Shown: in pieces, positions 45,309-55,649 of the stretch | Position numbering within the stretch: position 1 is the stretch's first letter | How the letters are laid out: the number at the start of each line of letters is the position of its first letter | DNA from: Cognatundibacterium crateris | GTDB lineage: Bacteria > Pseudomonadota > Gammaproteobacteria > Burkholderiales > Burkholderiaceae_D | Reading direction: 5' to 3' | Length of the DNA: 64,000 nucleotides | Assembly: GCF_010078235.1 (NCBI RefSeq) | Contig: NZ_JAABOS010000007.1 | Span: 57,115 to 121,114, forward strand | Notes under the pieces: generated by a model | The model's input: only the letters and a program-made list of their open reading frames with translations | Told to the model about the DNA's origin: nothing | Databases searched by the model: none | Position numbers and translations under genes: made by a program

Positions 45309-46067
45309 ATGCAACTTACCCCCACTCTTGGGACAGAGAATCAAAGTCCCTATCAAGTTGAGTCCCGCAGGGAAATTATTTCACTGCTACGCGGGCTAAG
45401 TGACAGTAATCAGTTAATCAGCATGTTGATTAACGGGGGGGCAGAGGTTTTTATCACCTCTATTTTGCATATCGACGAGGCAGCCAATCTGGTGATCGTA
45501 GACAGTGCACCTGGTCAATTGGCGAACCAGCGGATAGCGGAAGCAAACCGTATCTCGTTTGAAGGCTTACTGGACAAGATAGGCATCCAGTTCTCCGCAA
45601 ACAAAGTCAGCATTGCCAGCTTTGAGAACCGGCCTTCTCTGCAATTTCCTATTCCCGCCACATTGATACGCCTGCAAAGGCGCGAATATTACCGCATCAA
45701 TACCCCGCTTTCTACACCGATCAAAGCCAACTTCCCGGTTGAAGTCGATGGCCGGATAGAAACGCTGAAGCTGACACTGGTAGACATCAGCTGTGGTGGC
45801 ATTGCAGTACTGGATGAGAAAAAACTATTGGATGTAACGGTAGGCACGACCTACGATCATTGCAAAGTAGAGTTGCCGACTATCGGTCTGGTTGATGTGA
45901 GTCTGCAGGTCAGAAACTCTCAGGAATTGGTTTTGCTGAATGGAAAATCGAACCGCCGTGTAGGTTGCCAGTTCATCAACCTGTCCAATGCGGTACTGGC
46001 CAGCGTTCAACGTTACATTATGAAACTGGAGCGGGAGCGCAATTCCAAATTAACTGGCATACGCTGA
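45309..46067 (+). CDS. ycgR: Flagellar brake protein YcgR-like (PilZ domain)
   Basis: 252 residues. The N-terminal YcgR domain (about 15-115) is followed by a PilZ domain with the c-di-GMP-binding motif RREYYR and DISCGG. On binding c-di-GMP it slows the motor through MotA or FliG. The ATG at 45309 is chosen by family alignment; it has no strong ribosome-binding site. It closes the fliCDST-type unit and is convergent with fliE. Confidence 0.9.
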   Translation: MQLTPTLGTENQSPYQVESRREIISLLRGLSDSNQLISMLINGGAEVFITSILHIDEAANLVIVDSAPGQLANQRIAEANRISFEGLLDKIGIQFSANKVSIASFENRPSLQFPIPATLIRLQRREYYRINTPLSTPIKANFPVEVDGRIETLKLTLVDISCGGIAVLDEKKLLDVTVGTTYDHCKVELPTIGLVDVSLQVRNSQELVLLNGKSNRRVGCQFINLSNAVLASVQRYIMKLERERNSKLTGIR

Positions 46068-46102
46068 TACGCCCTCGCCTTTTCTGTCAATTTCGCGACC
46101 AT

Positions 46103-46468
46103 TCAAATCTGCATACTCATGATGTCATGGTATGCAGTCACCAGTTTATTTCTGACCTGTACCGTAGTCTGAAACGAGATATTTGCTTTTTGCATAGAGA
46201 TCATGACATCGGACAGGCTGACTTTATCGTCACCCAAAGCAAATTTACGCCCGAGCTCCTGGGAACTCATTTGCACCTCATTCACCTGATCGAGCGACGC
46301 CTTTAAGGCATCCGCGAAATCCAGTTTTTGTGGCGCTGTCGTTGCCGCCGCCCCTGTCGCGGCGCCAGCCTGATTCACACCAGCGCCAGCCTCCATTTTC
46401 GCCGCTGCATTACGCAACTGTGCCACCATTGCATCAATGCGGCTGCTATCTATGCCTGCGAGTTTCAT
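46103..46468 (-). CDS. fliE: Flagellar hook-basal body protein FliE
   Basis: About 121 residues. The C-terminal half (DFADALKASLDQVNEVQ, SDVMISMQKANISFQTTVQVRNKLVTAYHDIMSMQI) is the FliE family. It joins the MS ring to the rod. The ATG of MKLAGI has AAGGAG; the longer frame starts with TTG. It is divergent from fliF, as in E. coli. Confidence 0.95.
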   Translation of the reverse strand: MKLAGIDSSRIDAMVAQLRNAAAKMEAGAGVNQAGAATGAAATTAPQKLDFADALKASLDQVNEVQMSSQELGRKFALGDDKVSLSDVMISMQKANISFQTTVQVRNKLVTAYHDIMSMQI

Positions 46469-46835
46469 ATCAACTCCTTTATTCAATCTGTCAGCTTACT
46501 CCGCTTAATCAACTCCGCCACAGGCAGTCACCGGATTACTGCATAAGCACGCAACCGGTATCCACGATGCCGAGCTGCTTCGCTGAGCGTCATTAAAAGA
46601 ATGTCCCAGGCAATAAGTTACCAGCTTCCGTCTGCCGCATATGCCAGAGTAAGCAGGGAAAATCCCCTTTATTCGGGACATCATTTTTTTTCGGTTAACG
46701 CAAAATAGCTAACAGAGAAAAACCATCTTGGTTTGGTGTGCGAAGCGTAAAACCGCTGCCATCAACCATCAACGCTTAAGCTGACGAGTATCATGTACCC
46801 ACAATTTATTGATTTTGCCGCGGTTGGAGTAAAGT
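46469..46835. promoter_or_regulatory. Divergent fliE/fliF control region
   Basis: 367 bp with no convincing gene. It must hold class II flagellar promoters for both directions. AACGCAAAATAGC at 46697-46709 resembles an FlhDC half-site (AAYGS, two or three bases, AAATARCG), but spacing is one base short and no partner half-site is clear. Confidence 0.35.
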
Positions 46836-48569
46836 ATGGCCACAGCTGACACACTGTTGAATCCGGAAGAGATCGCTGCCGAACCGCCACGCCTGTTCGG
46901 CATTCCGCAAACCCCGGGCATACGCATCGCGATGTTATCCGGCGGTGCCGCCCTGATCATAGCCATCATGGCCGGACTGTGGCTGTGGGGACAGCAACCT
47001 GAGTACAAGGTACTGTTTTCCAACTTTAATGACCGTGATGGCGGCGCCATTGTGGCATCGCTGCAGCAAATGAATGTGCCCTATAAGTATTCGGATGGCG
47101 GTAATGCGATCCTGGTACCTGCTGCACAAGTACATGATGCACGCCTGAAACTGGCGTCGCAGGGGCTGCCTAAAGGCGGAAATGTCGGCTTTGAACTGAT
47201 GGAAAATCAAAAACTGGGCATTTCTCAGTTTCTGGAACAAGTCAATTTCCAACGCGCGCTCGAAGGTGAGCTGGCGCGCTCTATCCAGGCGGTCTCCTCC
47301 GTACAGGCGGCGCGCGTGCATCTGGCCATTCCTAAACAAAACGTCTTTATCCGCGACCAGCAAAAACCAACTGCGTCGGTATTGCTGAACCTCTACCCGG
47401 GACGCAATCTCGACCAGCAACAGGTCAGCGCGATTCTGCATCTGGTTGCCAGTAGCGTGCCGGAACTCTCTACCAAGAACGTCTCCATCGTGGATCAGAA
47501 TGGCACCCTGCTGTCTGATATGAACCGCCAGGGTATAGGTGCCAACCTGGACCCATCCCAACTGAAATACGTACAGGAATACCAGCAAAACATTATCAAG
47601 CGGGTAGAATCCATCATCGCCCCTATCGTTGGTGCCAACAATGTGCATGCGGAAGCAACCGCCGATATCGACTTCTCGAAAAGCGAGCAGGCAGCGGAAA
47701 GCTATCGCCCTAACTCCCCACCGGAAGCGTCGACCATACGCAGCCAGCAATCCAGCGAGACCTTCAACAAAAACAATAATCCTTCCGGCGTTCCAGGCGC
47801 ACTGACCAATCAGCCCCCGGTACCGGCAACCGCTCCTCTGGTTACCAGCACCACCACTGGCGCCAGCCAGGCTGCAGCAGCTGGCTTGGTACAGAAGGAT
47901 TCCACCATTAACTACGAAGTCGACAAAACCATACGCTACACCCAGCAAGGCATGGGCGGTGTCAAGCGCCTGTCGGTTGCAGTCGTGGTCAACTACAAAA
48001 ATGAAACCGACAAAAATGGCAAAGTCATCCCACGTGCGTTGACCGATGCAGAAAAAGCACAGATTACCGATCTCGCACGGGAAGCCATGGGCTTCAACAA
48101 GGAACGCGGAGATACTTTAAGCGTTGCCAATAGTCCGTTTGTAGGTCCAGATAAAGAAAACCTGATTGATGCACCACTCTGGAAGCAGCCGGAGAACATC
48201 CAGCTGGCCAAAGAACTAGGGCGTTACTTATTGCTTGCTGCAGTCATGGCTTACCTGTTCTTTGGCTACTTACGCCCTATCCTGTACAAGATCATGGGCA
48301 AAGACAAAGAGAAGGAAGAAGCCGAAGCCAAGGCAAAAGCAGAAGCCGAGGAAGCGGAACGCGTCGCCGAGGAAGAACGTATCGCCGAAGAAGCCGCAGC
48401 CGCAGAAGAAGACGGTGCCGTGGTTCAGCTTTCCAGCGAAGAAGAACAACAAGTTGCCGGCAAACAAGCTACTATTTATGAGATGAATCTGGAACTGGCC
48501 CGTGAACTGGCTAAATCCGATCCAAGAATCGTCGCTAACGTGATTAAAAAGTGGGTGAATAATGAGTGA
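46836..48569 (+). CDS. fliF: Flagellar MS-ring protein FliF
   Basis: 577 residues. The first transmembrane helix (about 27-47) is followed by ring-building domains with AARVHLAIPKQNVF and the second by about 445-465. A charged Glu/Ala-rich coiled stretch (about 475-515) leads to the FliG-binding tail. It forms the MS ring and houses the export gate. It overlaps fliG by eight bases. Confidence 0.97.
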   Translation: MATADTLLNPEEIAAEPPRLFGIPQTPGIRIAMLSGGAALIIAIMAGLWLWGQQPEYKVLFSNFNDRDGGAIVASLQQMNVPYKYSDGGNAILVPAAQVHDARLKLASQGLPKGGNVGFELMENQKLGISQFLEQVNFQRALEGELARSIQAVSSVQAARVHLAIPKQNVFIRDQQKPTASVLLNLYPGRNLDQQQVSAILHLVASSVPELSTKNVSIVDQNGTLLSDMNRQGIGANLDPSQLKYVQEYQQNIIKRVESIIAPIVGANNVHAEATADIDFSKSEQAAESYRPNSPPEASTIRSQQSSETFNKNNNPSGVPGALTNQPPVPATAPLVTSTTTGASQAAAAGLVQKDSTINYEVDKTIRYTQQGMGGVKRLSVAVVVNYKNETDKNGKVIPRALTDAEKAQITDLAREAMGFNKERGDTLSVANSPFVGPDKENLIDAPLWKQPENIQLAKELGRYLLLAAVMAYLFFGYLRPILYKIMGKDKEKEEAEAKAKAEAEEAERVAEEERIAEEAAAAEEDGAVVQLSSEEEQQVAGKQATIYEMNLELARELAKSDPRIVANVIKKWVNNE

Positions 48570-49557
48570 TGACGGCGTACAGAAAGCAGCCACTTTTATG
48601 CTGGCTCTGGGTGAGGATGGTGCGGCTGAAGTAATGAAATTTCTTGGCCCACGGGAAGTGCAGAAAATCGGTGCCGCGATGGCAACGATAGGCGCCATTC
48701 CGCATGAAAAAATTGCCAAGGTACTGGAAGAATTTAAAGCCGAAGCAGACGTCAGTTCGTCCGTTGGTCTGGATTCGGATGAGTATATCCGTAATGTACT
48801 GACCAAAGCGCTGGGCGACGACAAGGCATCGTCCCTGCTCAACCGCATCCTGGGTGGCAAAGACGCCAGCGGCATAGAAAGCCTGAAATGGATGGACTCG
48901 CCCTCAGTAGCGGATCTGATCAAGAATGAGCATCCGCAAATTATCGCGACCATACTGGTGCATCTGGAAAGCGATCAGGCTTGCGAGATTCTGAACAATT
49001 TCTCTGAACGCCTGCGTAATGATGTGGTGCTGAGGATCGCCACCCTGGATGGTATTCAGCCGACGGCGCTGCGCGAACTCAATGATGTACTGACCAAACT
49101 GCTGACTGGCAATGAAAGTCTGAAGAAAAAATCCATCGGTGGTGTGCGTGCTGCTGCCGAAATTCTGAACTTCATGAGTGGTGAAAACGAAGCCTCTGTG
49201 ATGGACAATCTGCGGAAATACGATGGCGATATGGCAGAAAAAATCATGGATGAAATGTTCGTCTTCGATAACATCATGGACATTGACGACAAAGGCATAC
49301 AAATGCTGCTGCGCGAAGTGCAGTCTGACTCGCTGATCGTGGCGCTAAAAGGTGCCAATCCGGATATGCGTGAAAAAATCTTCCGCAATATGTCGGCGCG
49401 TGCTGCTGAAATGATGCGTGAAGATCTGGAATCCAAAGGCCCGGTACGTCTGTCTGAAGTTGAAACGCAGCAGAAACAAATCCTGCTGGTGGTACGTCGC
49501 CTGGCCGATGAAGGTCAGATCATGCTGGGCTCTAAAGGCGATGACGCGTATGTCTAG
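48562..49557 (+). CDS. fliG: Flagellar motor switch protein FliG
   Basis: 331 residues with the N, middle and C domains. The EHPQ motif (NEHPQIIATILVHL) marks the middle domain, and the C-terminal domain ends in the charged torque helix (FVFDNIMDIDDKGIQMLLREV). It couples stator movement to rotor rotation. It overlaps fliF and fliH. Confidence 0.97.
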   Translation: MSDDGVQKAATFMLALGEDGAAEVMKFLGPREVQKIGAAMATIGAIPHEKIAKVLEEFKAEADVSSSVGLDSDEYIRNVLTKALGDDKASSLLNRILGGKDASGIESLKWMDSPSVADLIKNEHPQIIATILVHLESDQACEILNNFSERLRNDVVLRIATLDGIQPTALRELNDVLTKLLTGNESLKKKSIGGVRAAAEILNFMSGENEASVMDNLRKYDGDMAEKIMDEMFVFDNIMDIDDKGIQMLLREVQSDSLIVALKGANPDMREKIFRNMSARAAEMMREDLESKGPVRLSEVETQQKQILLVVRRLADEGQIMLGSKGDDAYV

Positions 49558-50242
49558 TATTTTCCACAACCTCGATCCGGCCGCCTTCCGACCATGGGAG
49601 CTGACTTCGTTCGGGGATAAACATCCAAAAATAGAGCTGGAACCCATCCCGGCACCAGTTGTGGAAGTCCCGCTGGTTCCTATGTTGACAGAAGAAGAAC
49701 TGGAAGCGGTGCGACAACAGGCGCGCCAGGAAGCTTATCAGGATGCATATCAAAGCGCATTCGAACAAGGACTGCTGGACGGCAAAGAGCAGGCCTATGC
49801 CGAATCCCGTACAGAGATGCAGCAGGAATTACAGCATTTACAAGAGCTGACCGCGAATTTCAGCGCACAGCTGCAACACATGGGCAAGGAAACCGGCAAA
49901 GATCTGCTGGCATTGGCCTTAGATCTGGCGCAAGCCATGCTCAGAAGTCAAATCGAGATGCGGCCGGATGTCATCTTACGTATCGCTGAAGATGCGATTG
50001 CTCAGCTGCCATCGCGCCAACAGGCAACCCAGATCCATGTCCATCCTGATGATGCAGCCCAAGTGCAGGAATTACTCACCCCTGCCCTGCAACAGATAGG
50101 CTGGCGCATAAGTCCCGACGAACAAATCACACGTGGTGGCTGCATGATAGAGACGCCGCAAAACGTGATTGATGCCAGTCTGGAAAACCGCTGGCAAAAA
50201 CTGAGTGCACACATCACCGAGCAATTGCAGACACCGGACTGA
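49550..50242 (+). CDS. fliH: Flagellar export ATPase regulator FliH
   Basis: 230 residues. A variable N-terminus is followed by a glutamine-rich helical coiled region (about 60-105, with repeated QxxQE-type spacing) and the C-terminal globular FliI-binding domain (about 125-230). The start is the ATG overlapping the fliG stop, reading MSSIFH. It forms the peripheral stalk of the export ATPase. Confidence 0.93.
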   Translation: MSSIFHNLDPAAFRPWELTSFGDKHPKIELEPIPAPVVEVPLVPMLTEEELEAVRQQARQEAYQDAYQSAFEQGLLDGKEQAYAESRTEMQQELQHLQELTANFSAQLQHMGKETGKDLLALALDLAQAMLRSQIEMRPDVILRIAEDAIAQLPSRQQATQIHVHPDDAAQVQELLTPALQQIGWRISPDEQITRGGCMIETPQNVIDASLENRWQKLSAHITEQLQTPD

Positions 50243-50247
50243 AATAA

Positions 50248-51627
50248 ATGGAAGCTACCCTGACCCATGAATGGCAATCGCTGCTGAAAACCAGCCAGTC
50301 CGGCATACGTCCGTCCGATGATCTGGTGATTGCCGGACGCGTCACCAAAGTGACCGGTCTGGTGATGGAAGCAGTTGGTTTGCGCCTGCCAGTCGGCAGC
50401 GCCTGCGCCATCCATCTGGCGAACGGATCACACATTGATGCGGAAGTCGTAGGCTTTGATGGTGATCGTCTGTTCCTGATGCCACATAGTGACCTGGATG
50501 GTGTGACGCCGGGTGCACCAGTCTATGCGGAAGTGTTGTCCGCAGCGCAGCAGGCGCAGCGCAGACCAAATGACCGCAGCCGCCAGTTACCGGTCGGCTA
50601 TCAGTTGCTGGGTCGCGTGGTCGATGGCAATGGACGGCCGCTTGACACGCTGGGGCCACTCAATACCCAAGTCAGTGCGCCACTGGGAGCCAGAATTTAC
50701 AACCCGCTTGAACGTGCGCCTATCAGCGACACACTGGATGTAGGCGTGCGCGCCATTAATAGCATGCTGAGTGTGGGTCGCGGACAAAGGCTGGGCTTAT
50801 TCGCCGGTTCCGGCGTCGGTAAGAGTGTGCTGCTCGGCATGATGGCGCGCTATACCACGGCAGACGTGATCGTAGTCGGCCTGATCGGCGAACGGGGTCG
50901 CGAGGTCAAGGAATTTATTGAACAGATTCTGGGTGAAGAAGGTCTGGCACGCTCGGCAGTGGTCGCAGCGCCCGCAGATGCGCCGCCGCTATTACGTTTG
51001 CAAGGTGCTGCCTATGCCACCACCATCGCTGAGTTTTTCCGCGATCAGGGCCATAACGTCTTGTTGATTATGGATTCCCTGACCCGTTACGCCATGGCCC
51101 AACGTGAAATTGCGCTGGCGATCGGTGAGCCACCAGCGACCAAGGGCTATCCGCCATCCGTTTTCGCTAAACTGCCGGTACTGGTCGAGCGCGCAGGCAA
51201 TGGCAAGGAAGGCGGCGGCTCTATTACCGCTTTCTATACCGTTTTGACTGAAGGCGATGATCAGCAAGATCCGATCGCGGACTCGGCCCGCGCGATTCTG
51301 GATGGCCATATCGTGCTCAACCGTACATTGGCAGAAGCAGGCCATTATCCGGCGATTGATATCGAACAATCGATCAGCCGCGCCATGCACAGCATCACCA
51401 CACCTGAACATCAGCAATTATCGCGAAAGCTCAAGCAACTGTATTCGCGCTACGAACGCAGCCGGGATCTGATCAGCGTCGGCGCCTATGCGCCTGGCTC
51501 AGACCCTATGCTGGATGAAGCGATACGGCTACACCCACACATTACCGCATTTTTACAACAGAATATCCTGGAAAAATGCAGCATATCCGAGAGCTTAGCG
51601 GGACTTCAGGCTCTGTTTAACGCTTAG
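50248..51627 (+). CDS. fliI: Flagellum-specific ATP synthase FliI
   Basis: 459 residues. Walker [16 protein letters not shown], Walker B region [12 protein letters not shown], and the family motif [17 protein letters not shown]. It is the hexameric ATPase that unfolds export substrates and detaches chaperones. It begins 5 bp after fliH. Confidence 0.97.
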   Translation: MEATLTHEWQSLLKTSQSGIRPSDDLVIAGRVTKVTGLVMEAVGLRLPVGSACAIHLANGSHIDAEVVGFDGDRLFLMPHSDLDGVTPGAPVYAEVLSAAQQAQRRPNDRSRQLPVGYQLLGRVVDGNGRPLDTLGPLNTQVSAPLGARIYNPLERAPISDTLDVGVRAINSMLSVGRGQRLGLFAGSGVGKSVLLGMMARYTTADVIVVGLIGERGREVKEFIEQILGEEGLARSAVVAAPADAPPLLRLQGAAYATTIAEFFRDQGHNVLLIMDSLTRYAMAQREIALAIGEPPATKGYPPSVFAKLPVLVERAGNGKEGGGSITAFYTVLTEGDDQQDPIADSARAILDGHIVLNRTLAEAGHYPAIDIEQSISRAMHSITTPEHQQLSRKLKQLYSRYERSRDLISVGAYAPGSDPMLDEAIRLHPHITAFLQQNILEKCSISESLAGLQALFNA

Positions 51628-51660
51628 ATTCTCCTGTGAGGCGACTATACTGAAATCATT

Positions 51661-52101
51661 ATGGCAGCGAAGTCTCCACTACAAACTCTGATTGAAATTG
51701 CGGAACGTGATACCGATGAGGCGGCCAAGACGCTAGGGAAAGCGATACGCGCGCATGAAGATACCTTGAGCAAGCTGAACTTGCTGCTGCAATACCGGGA
51801 TGATTACGATGCGAAATTCAGGGATGCCAGTGCGCGTGGTATCAATATTACGCAGTACGGCAACTTCATGAGTTTTCTGGCCAAACTGGATAGCGCGGTT
51901 GATGGCCAAAAGTTAGTGGTCAAAGACGCCGAGCGCAAAATTGAAATGGCAAAAATGAACTGGCAGGCCAACGAAAAAAAACGCTTGTCGTACAACACAC
52001 TGGATAAGCGCGCTGAGTCCGTCCGACTGGCAAAAGAAAGTAAGCGGGACCAGAAACAGACCGATGACTTCGCTGCGCGCACTTATTTTTACAAACAATA
52101 A
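51661..52101 (+). CDS. fliJ: Flagellar export central stalk protein FliJ
   Basis: 146 residues, nearly all coiled coil, in the position after fliI. It matches the FliJ length (about 147). It sits in the FliI ring and contacts FlhA. No other strong motif is expected in this family. Confidence 0.93.
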   Translation: MAAKSPLQTLIEIAERDTDEAAKTLGKAIRAHEDTLSKLNLLLQYRDDYDAKFRDASARGINITQYGNFMSFLAKLDSAVDGQKLVVKDAERKIEMAKMNWQANEKKRLSYNTLDKRAESVRLAKESKRDQKQTDDFAARTYFYKQ

Positions 52102-52125
52102 TTTCAGTTCTGAGTGAGTAAGATC

Positions 52126-53493
52126 ATGCAAACCACGAGTATTAAGCCATCAGCCGATTTCCTGCCAGCGAATACTGGCGGTGCAAATAAAAATGGCGCA
52201 GCGTTAACTTCCTCGTTTCAGCAACAATTGAAGCAAGAACTGGTGAGTCGTTCCTTAAAAAATCCGGATCCACAAGTGGTAGCAGCAAAAAGCCCCGCGC
52301 CAGTGACGGGCAACACCACTAACACGAACGCGACCCAGGCCGCGCACGAGGAAAAAGAAGAAGATAAGCCCATCGCAGCACCAAGCATGGATTTAGCTGC
52401 ATTGTTACAGAATCTGCGTACTAAGCAGAGTGATAGTGAATCACCGCAGGCGAAAGCACAAGATAGCAAAATCAGTTCCGATGCTATTCATACCGAAAAA
52501 AGCGCGAATGCTGAGCCAGCCTCTGCACCTGTCACTACAGAACAATTAGCGCAGATCCTGGATACATTGAGCAGCAACGCCAACATCACTGACAAGGGCG
52601 AATCCAATGCAACTGCTGCAGACCAGGTTTTTAAGCTGGATACGACCGATCAGGCTGCAAAACCTGAGGTTGCACTGGCCAACGGAAATGCGGGTCTGAG
52701 CAAAGAAATGATGAGTAAAACTCAGCAGACTTCTGCGCCAGCAAAGCCTGCAGATATCAGACACGAATCAATCAAACCGGGTGCATTACCTGAAATAGAA
52801 ACAGCACTGAACGAAAAGGTATCGGAGCGCGTCAGTGCAGATATTAAGCCGGATGAAAAATCAGCCGCCACGCTCAATGCACTTACACAGAAATCTGAGG
52901 AAAAGCTGTCATTTGCTAACTCTATGCGTGTCGCTATCAGCAAAGAACAGGAAAGCACTGCCCTCCCAGCCTCTGTAACCCAAGCCAGCCCGGGATTCGC
53001 ATCCTATGTGCAGACGGAGCAAGCCGTCCGTCCAGTGCAAATTCCCATTGGCGTACATCAAACTGGCTGGGACAAAGCAATCGGTGAGCATGTGATCAGC
53101 ATGGCGGCCAGCAAGCTGCAACAGGCAGAGCTGTCTCTGAATCCACCAGATCTGGGGCCGCTGAAAATCATACTCAGTCTGAATCAGGATCAGGCCAATG
53201 CGACTTTCATTACAGCCCAGCCTGAAGTCAGGCAGGCACTGGAAGCCTCTATGCCTAAGTTGCGCGACATGATGAATGATGCGGGTATGCAATTAGCGGG
53301 ATTTAATGTGCAGACCCAGTCGTCGCCATCGGGGCAGGGACAAGGACAGGGACAACAGCAGGCAAGCTTCCAGCCGGAAAACAGCATACGCCGGAACTCT
53401 GAAATTGTGCGAAATGATGCAGAAACAACGCGTAGCACAACAACAGTTGGCAGAGCCAGAACCAATCCGGGAGCAGTAGATACCTTTGCCTGA
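52126..53493 (+). CDS. fliK: Flagellar hook-length control protein FliK
   Basis: About 455 residues. The long low-complexity N-terminal region is followed by the conserved C-terminal domain (about 305-400) with LNPPDLGPLKIIL and the ending GMQLAGFNVQTQ. A Gln/Gly run (GQGQGQGQQQ) follows. It measures hook length and flips FlhB specificity. The ATG at 52126 is preferred to a GTG four codons upstream. Confidence 0.93.
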   Translation: MQTTSIKPSADFLPANTGGANKNGAALTSSFQQQLKQELVSRSLKNPDPQVVAAKSPAPVTGNTTNTNATQAAHEEKEEDKPIAAPSMDLAALLQNLRTKQSDSESPQAKAQDSKISSDAIHTEKSANAEPASAPVTTEQLAQILDTLSSNANITDKGESNATAADQVFKLDTTDQAAKPEVALANGNAGLSKEMMSKTQQTSAPAKPADIRHESIKPGALPEIETALNEKVSERVSADIKPDEKSAATLNALTQKSEEKLSFANSMRVAISKEQESTALPASVTQASPGFASYVQTEQAVRPVQIPIGVHQTGWDKAIGEHVISMAASKLQQAELSLNPPDLGPLKIILSLNQDQANATFITAQPEVRQALEASMPKLRDMMNDAGMQLAGFNVQTQSSPSGQGQGQGQQQASFQPENSIRRNSEIVRNDAETTRSTTTVGRARTNPGAVDTFA

Positions 53494-53711
53494 GCAGCAA
53501 ACTGGAAATATTGCCAGTGAAACAGGTAAAATAAGAACCTGAAGCGATACGCAGGCATACGAACCAGTCATCAGGAGCGGCAGCAAACAGTCAATGCCAG
53601 GATAAGCCTGAGCTAAGGGTGTTTCCCCCCTCTGTTTCACCGTTCACGCATGCCTTCGATATCGGATAATAGAGAAAATCGTGGCACGTCTTGCCAGATG
53701 AGAGGAAGAAC

Positions 53712-54218
53712 ATGGCGAAAGCTCCTGCGAAAGCAGCACCGGATCACGGTGAACCCGCTGCTGGCGGCAAATCAAAGAAAAAACTAATCATCATCATTGC
53801 TGCTGCAGTCGTTTTGCTGGCGGGTATAGGTGGTGGAGCTGCTTTCTTTTTGTCTAAAAAATCAGCCAATAAAGAAAAAGAACACAAAGTGGAAGCGGCC
53901 AAGCCACCGGTCTTCCTGCCTATGGAACCGTTTACCGTCAATCTGCAGTCGAATGAAGGCGATAAATATCTGCAGGTGACCATGACACTGCAGGTTGAAG
54001 GCCAGGATCAGGCTGACCTGATCAAAGCAAATATGCCGCAAGTGCGTAGCCGCCTGCTGTTACTGTTGTCGAGTAAAGAAGCCAGCGAAATCATTTCAAC
54101 TGAGGGCAAAGAAAAACTGGTAGAAGAAATCGTTGAGAAAACTTCTCAGCCATTTACTCCTAAGGGCGATCCGCAAAAAGTCGGCGGTGTGTTCTTCACT
54201 TCATTTGTCGTTCAATAA
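53712..54218 (+). CDS. fliL: Flagellar basal body-associated protein FliL
   Basis: 168 residues. A Lys-rich cytoplasmic N-terminus, one transmembrane helix (about 25-48) and the periplasmic FliL domain (FLPMEPFTVNLQS, YLQVTMTLQVE). It supports stator function. The ATG has GAGGAAG. The 218-bp gap after fliK could hold an internal promoter; none is clear. Confidence 0.95.
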   Translation: MAKAPAKAAPDHGEPAAGGKSKKKLIIIIAAAVVLLAGIGGGAAFFLSKKSANKEKEHKVEAAKPPVFLPMEPFTVNLQSNEGDKYLQVTMTLQVEGQDQADLIKANMPQVRSRLLLLLSSKEASEIISTEGKEKLVEEIVEKTSQPFTPKGDPQKVGGVFFTSFVVQ

Positions 54219-54223
54219 GCATC

Positions 54224-55225
54224 ATGTCAGACAATTTTCTCTCCCAGGAAGAAGTTGATGCCCTTTTAAAGGGTGTCACGGGAGATCAGGATGACTCCCT
54301 CTCTCAGGAGGACACCTCTGGTGTCCGCCCATACAATCTTGCCACGCAAGAGCGTATCGTGCGTGGCCGTATGCCGACGCTGGAGATCATCAATGAACGT
54401 TTCGCTCGTCTGTTACGCATAGGCTTATTCAATTTTTTACGTCGCAGTGCTGAGGTTTCCGTCGGCACAGTGCGCGTGTCGAAATACAGTGAATTCATCC
54501 GCAATCTGGTGGTGCCGACCAATCTGAACCTGGTGCACATGAAGCCTTTGCGCGGTACTTCGCTGATCGTGCTCGACCCGGGACTGGTATTTTTATTGGT
54601 GGACAATCTGTTTGGCGGTGATGGACGCTTCCATACCCGGGTCGAAGGTCGCGACTTTACACAGACAGAACAAAGGATTATTCACCGTATCCTGGAAATC
54701 ATTTTTGAGACCTATTCCAAATCCTGGGAACCCGTATATCCGATTGAATTCGAATATATACGTTCAGAAATGAACACGCAGTTCGCTAACATTGCCACCC
54801 CGAACGAGGTAGTGGTGTCTACTACCTTCACGATAGAACTGGGGCCAGTCAGTGGCGAAATGCATATCTGCATGCCTTACTCGACGATAGAGCCTATCCG
54901 CGATGTACTGACCAGCAGCCTGCAAGGTGAAACGCTGGAAGTGGATAAACGCTGGGTGCGTCTGATGACGCAGCAGATACAGATTGCGGAAGTCGAACTG
55001 GTGGCAGATCTGGGCACTACCCGCGTCACACTGGGCGACATTCTGAACATGAAAGAGGGCGATGTGATACCGCTCAGCGTGCCGGAGATAGTCTCAGCTA
55101 AAGTAGACGGCACCCCGGTCATGGAATGTAAGTATGGTGTTTTTAATGGTCAATATGCCTTACGCGTGGAAAAGCTACTCAGCTCCAGCGTACAGGAAGT
55201 AGCACAAGGAGAAAATCATGGATGA
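54224..55225 (+). CDS. fliM: Flagellar motor switch protein FliM
   Basis: 333 residues. N-terminal CheY-binding peptide LSQEEVDALLKG, the middle CheC-like domain and the C-terminal SpoA domain. The phosphorylated CheY-like protein of the first operon would bind here to reverse rotation. It overlaps fliN by eight bases. Confidence 0.97.
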   Translation: MSDNFLSQEEVDALLKGVTGDQDDSLSQEDTSGVRPYNLATQERIVRGRMPTLEIINERFARLLRIGLFNFLRRSAEVSVGTVRVSKYSEFIRNLVVPTNLNLVHMKPLRGTSLIVLDPGLVFLLVDNLFGGDGRFHTRVEGRDFTQTEQRIIHRILEIIFETYSKSWEPVYPIEFEYIRSEMNTQFANIATPNEVVVSTTFTIELGPVSGEMHICMPYSTIEPIRDVLTSSLQGETLEVDKRWVRLMTQQIQIAEVELVADLGTTRVTLGDILNMKEGDVIPLSVPEIVSAKVDGTPVMECKYGVFNGQYALRVEKLLSSSVQEVAQGENHG

Positions 55226-55649
55226 AAGCGCAGACACACCCATCAGTGAAGACGATTGGGGCGCCGCCATTGCCGAACAGGAAAAGGCTGAAGCCGCAGC
55301 GGCAGCATCCAGCGCCGCACCAAAAGCAGAGCCCAGTGCCGCCATCTTCACCGAATTCAGCAATAAAGGCAGTGGCATAGAAACCCACAATGACATCGAC
55401 TTTATCCTGGATATTCCGGTACAACTCACGGTTGAACTCGGACGCACCAAAATTGCGATTAAAAATTTGCTGCAATTGGCGCAAGGCTCGGTAGTTGAAC
55501 TTGATGGCATGGCCGGTGAACCTATGGACGTGCTGGTCAACGGCTGCCTGATTGCCCAGGGCGAGGTGGTGGTGGTGAATGATAAGTTCGGTATTCGTCT
55601 GACCGATATCGTGACGCCTGCTGAACGCATCAGAAAACTCAATAAATAA
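55218..55649 (+). CDS. fliN: Flagellar motor switch protein FliN
   Basis: 143 residues. An acidic Ala-rich N-terminus is followed by the C-terminal SpoA domain (DIPVQLTVELGRTKIAI, GSVVELDGMAGEPMDVLVNG). It forms the base of the C ring and docks FliH. The stop overlaps the fliO start (TAATG). Confidence 0.97.
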   Translation: MDESADTPISEDDWGAAIAEQEKAEAAAAASSAAPKAEPSAAIFTEFSNKGSGIETHNDIDFILDIPVQLTVELGRTKIAIKNLLQLAQGSVVELDGMAGEPMDVLVNGCLIAQGEVVVVNDKFGIRLTDIVTPAERIRKLNK

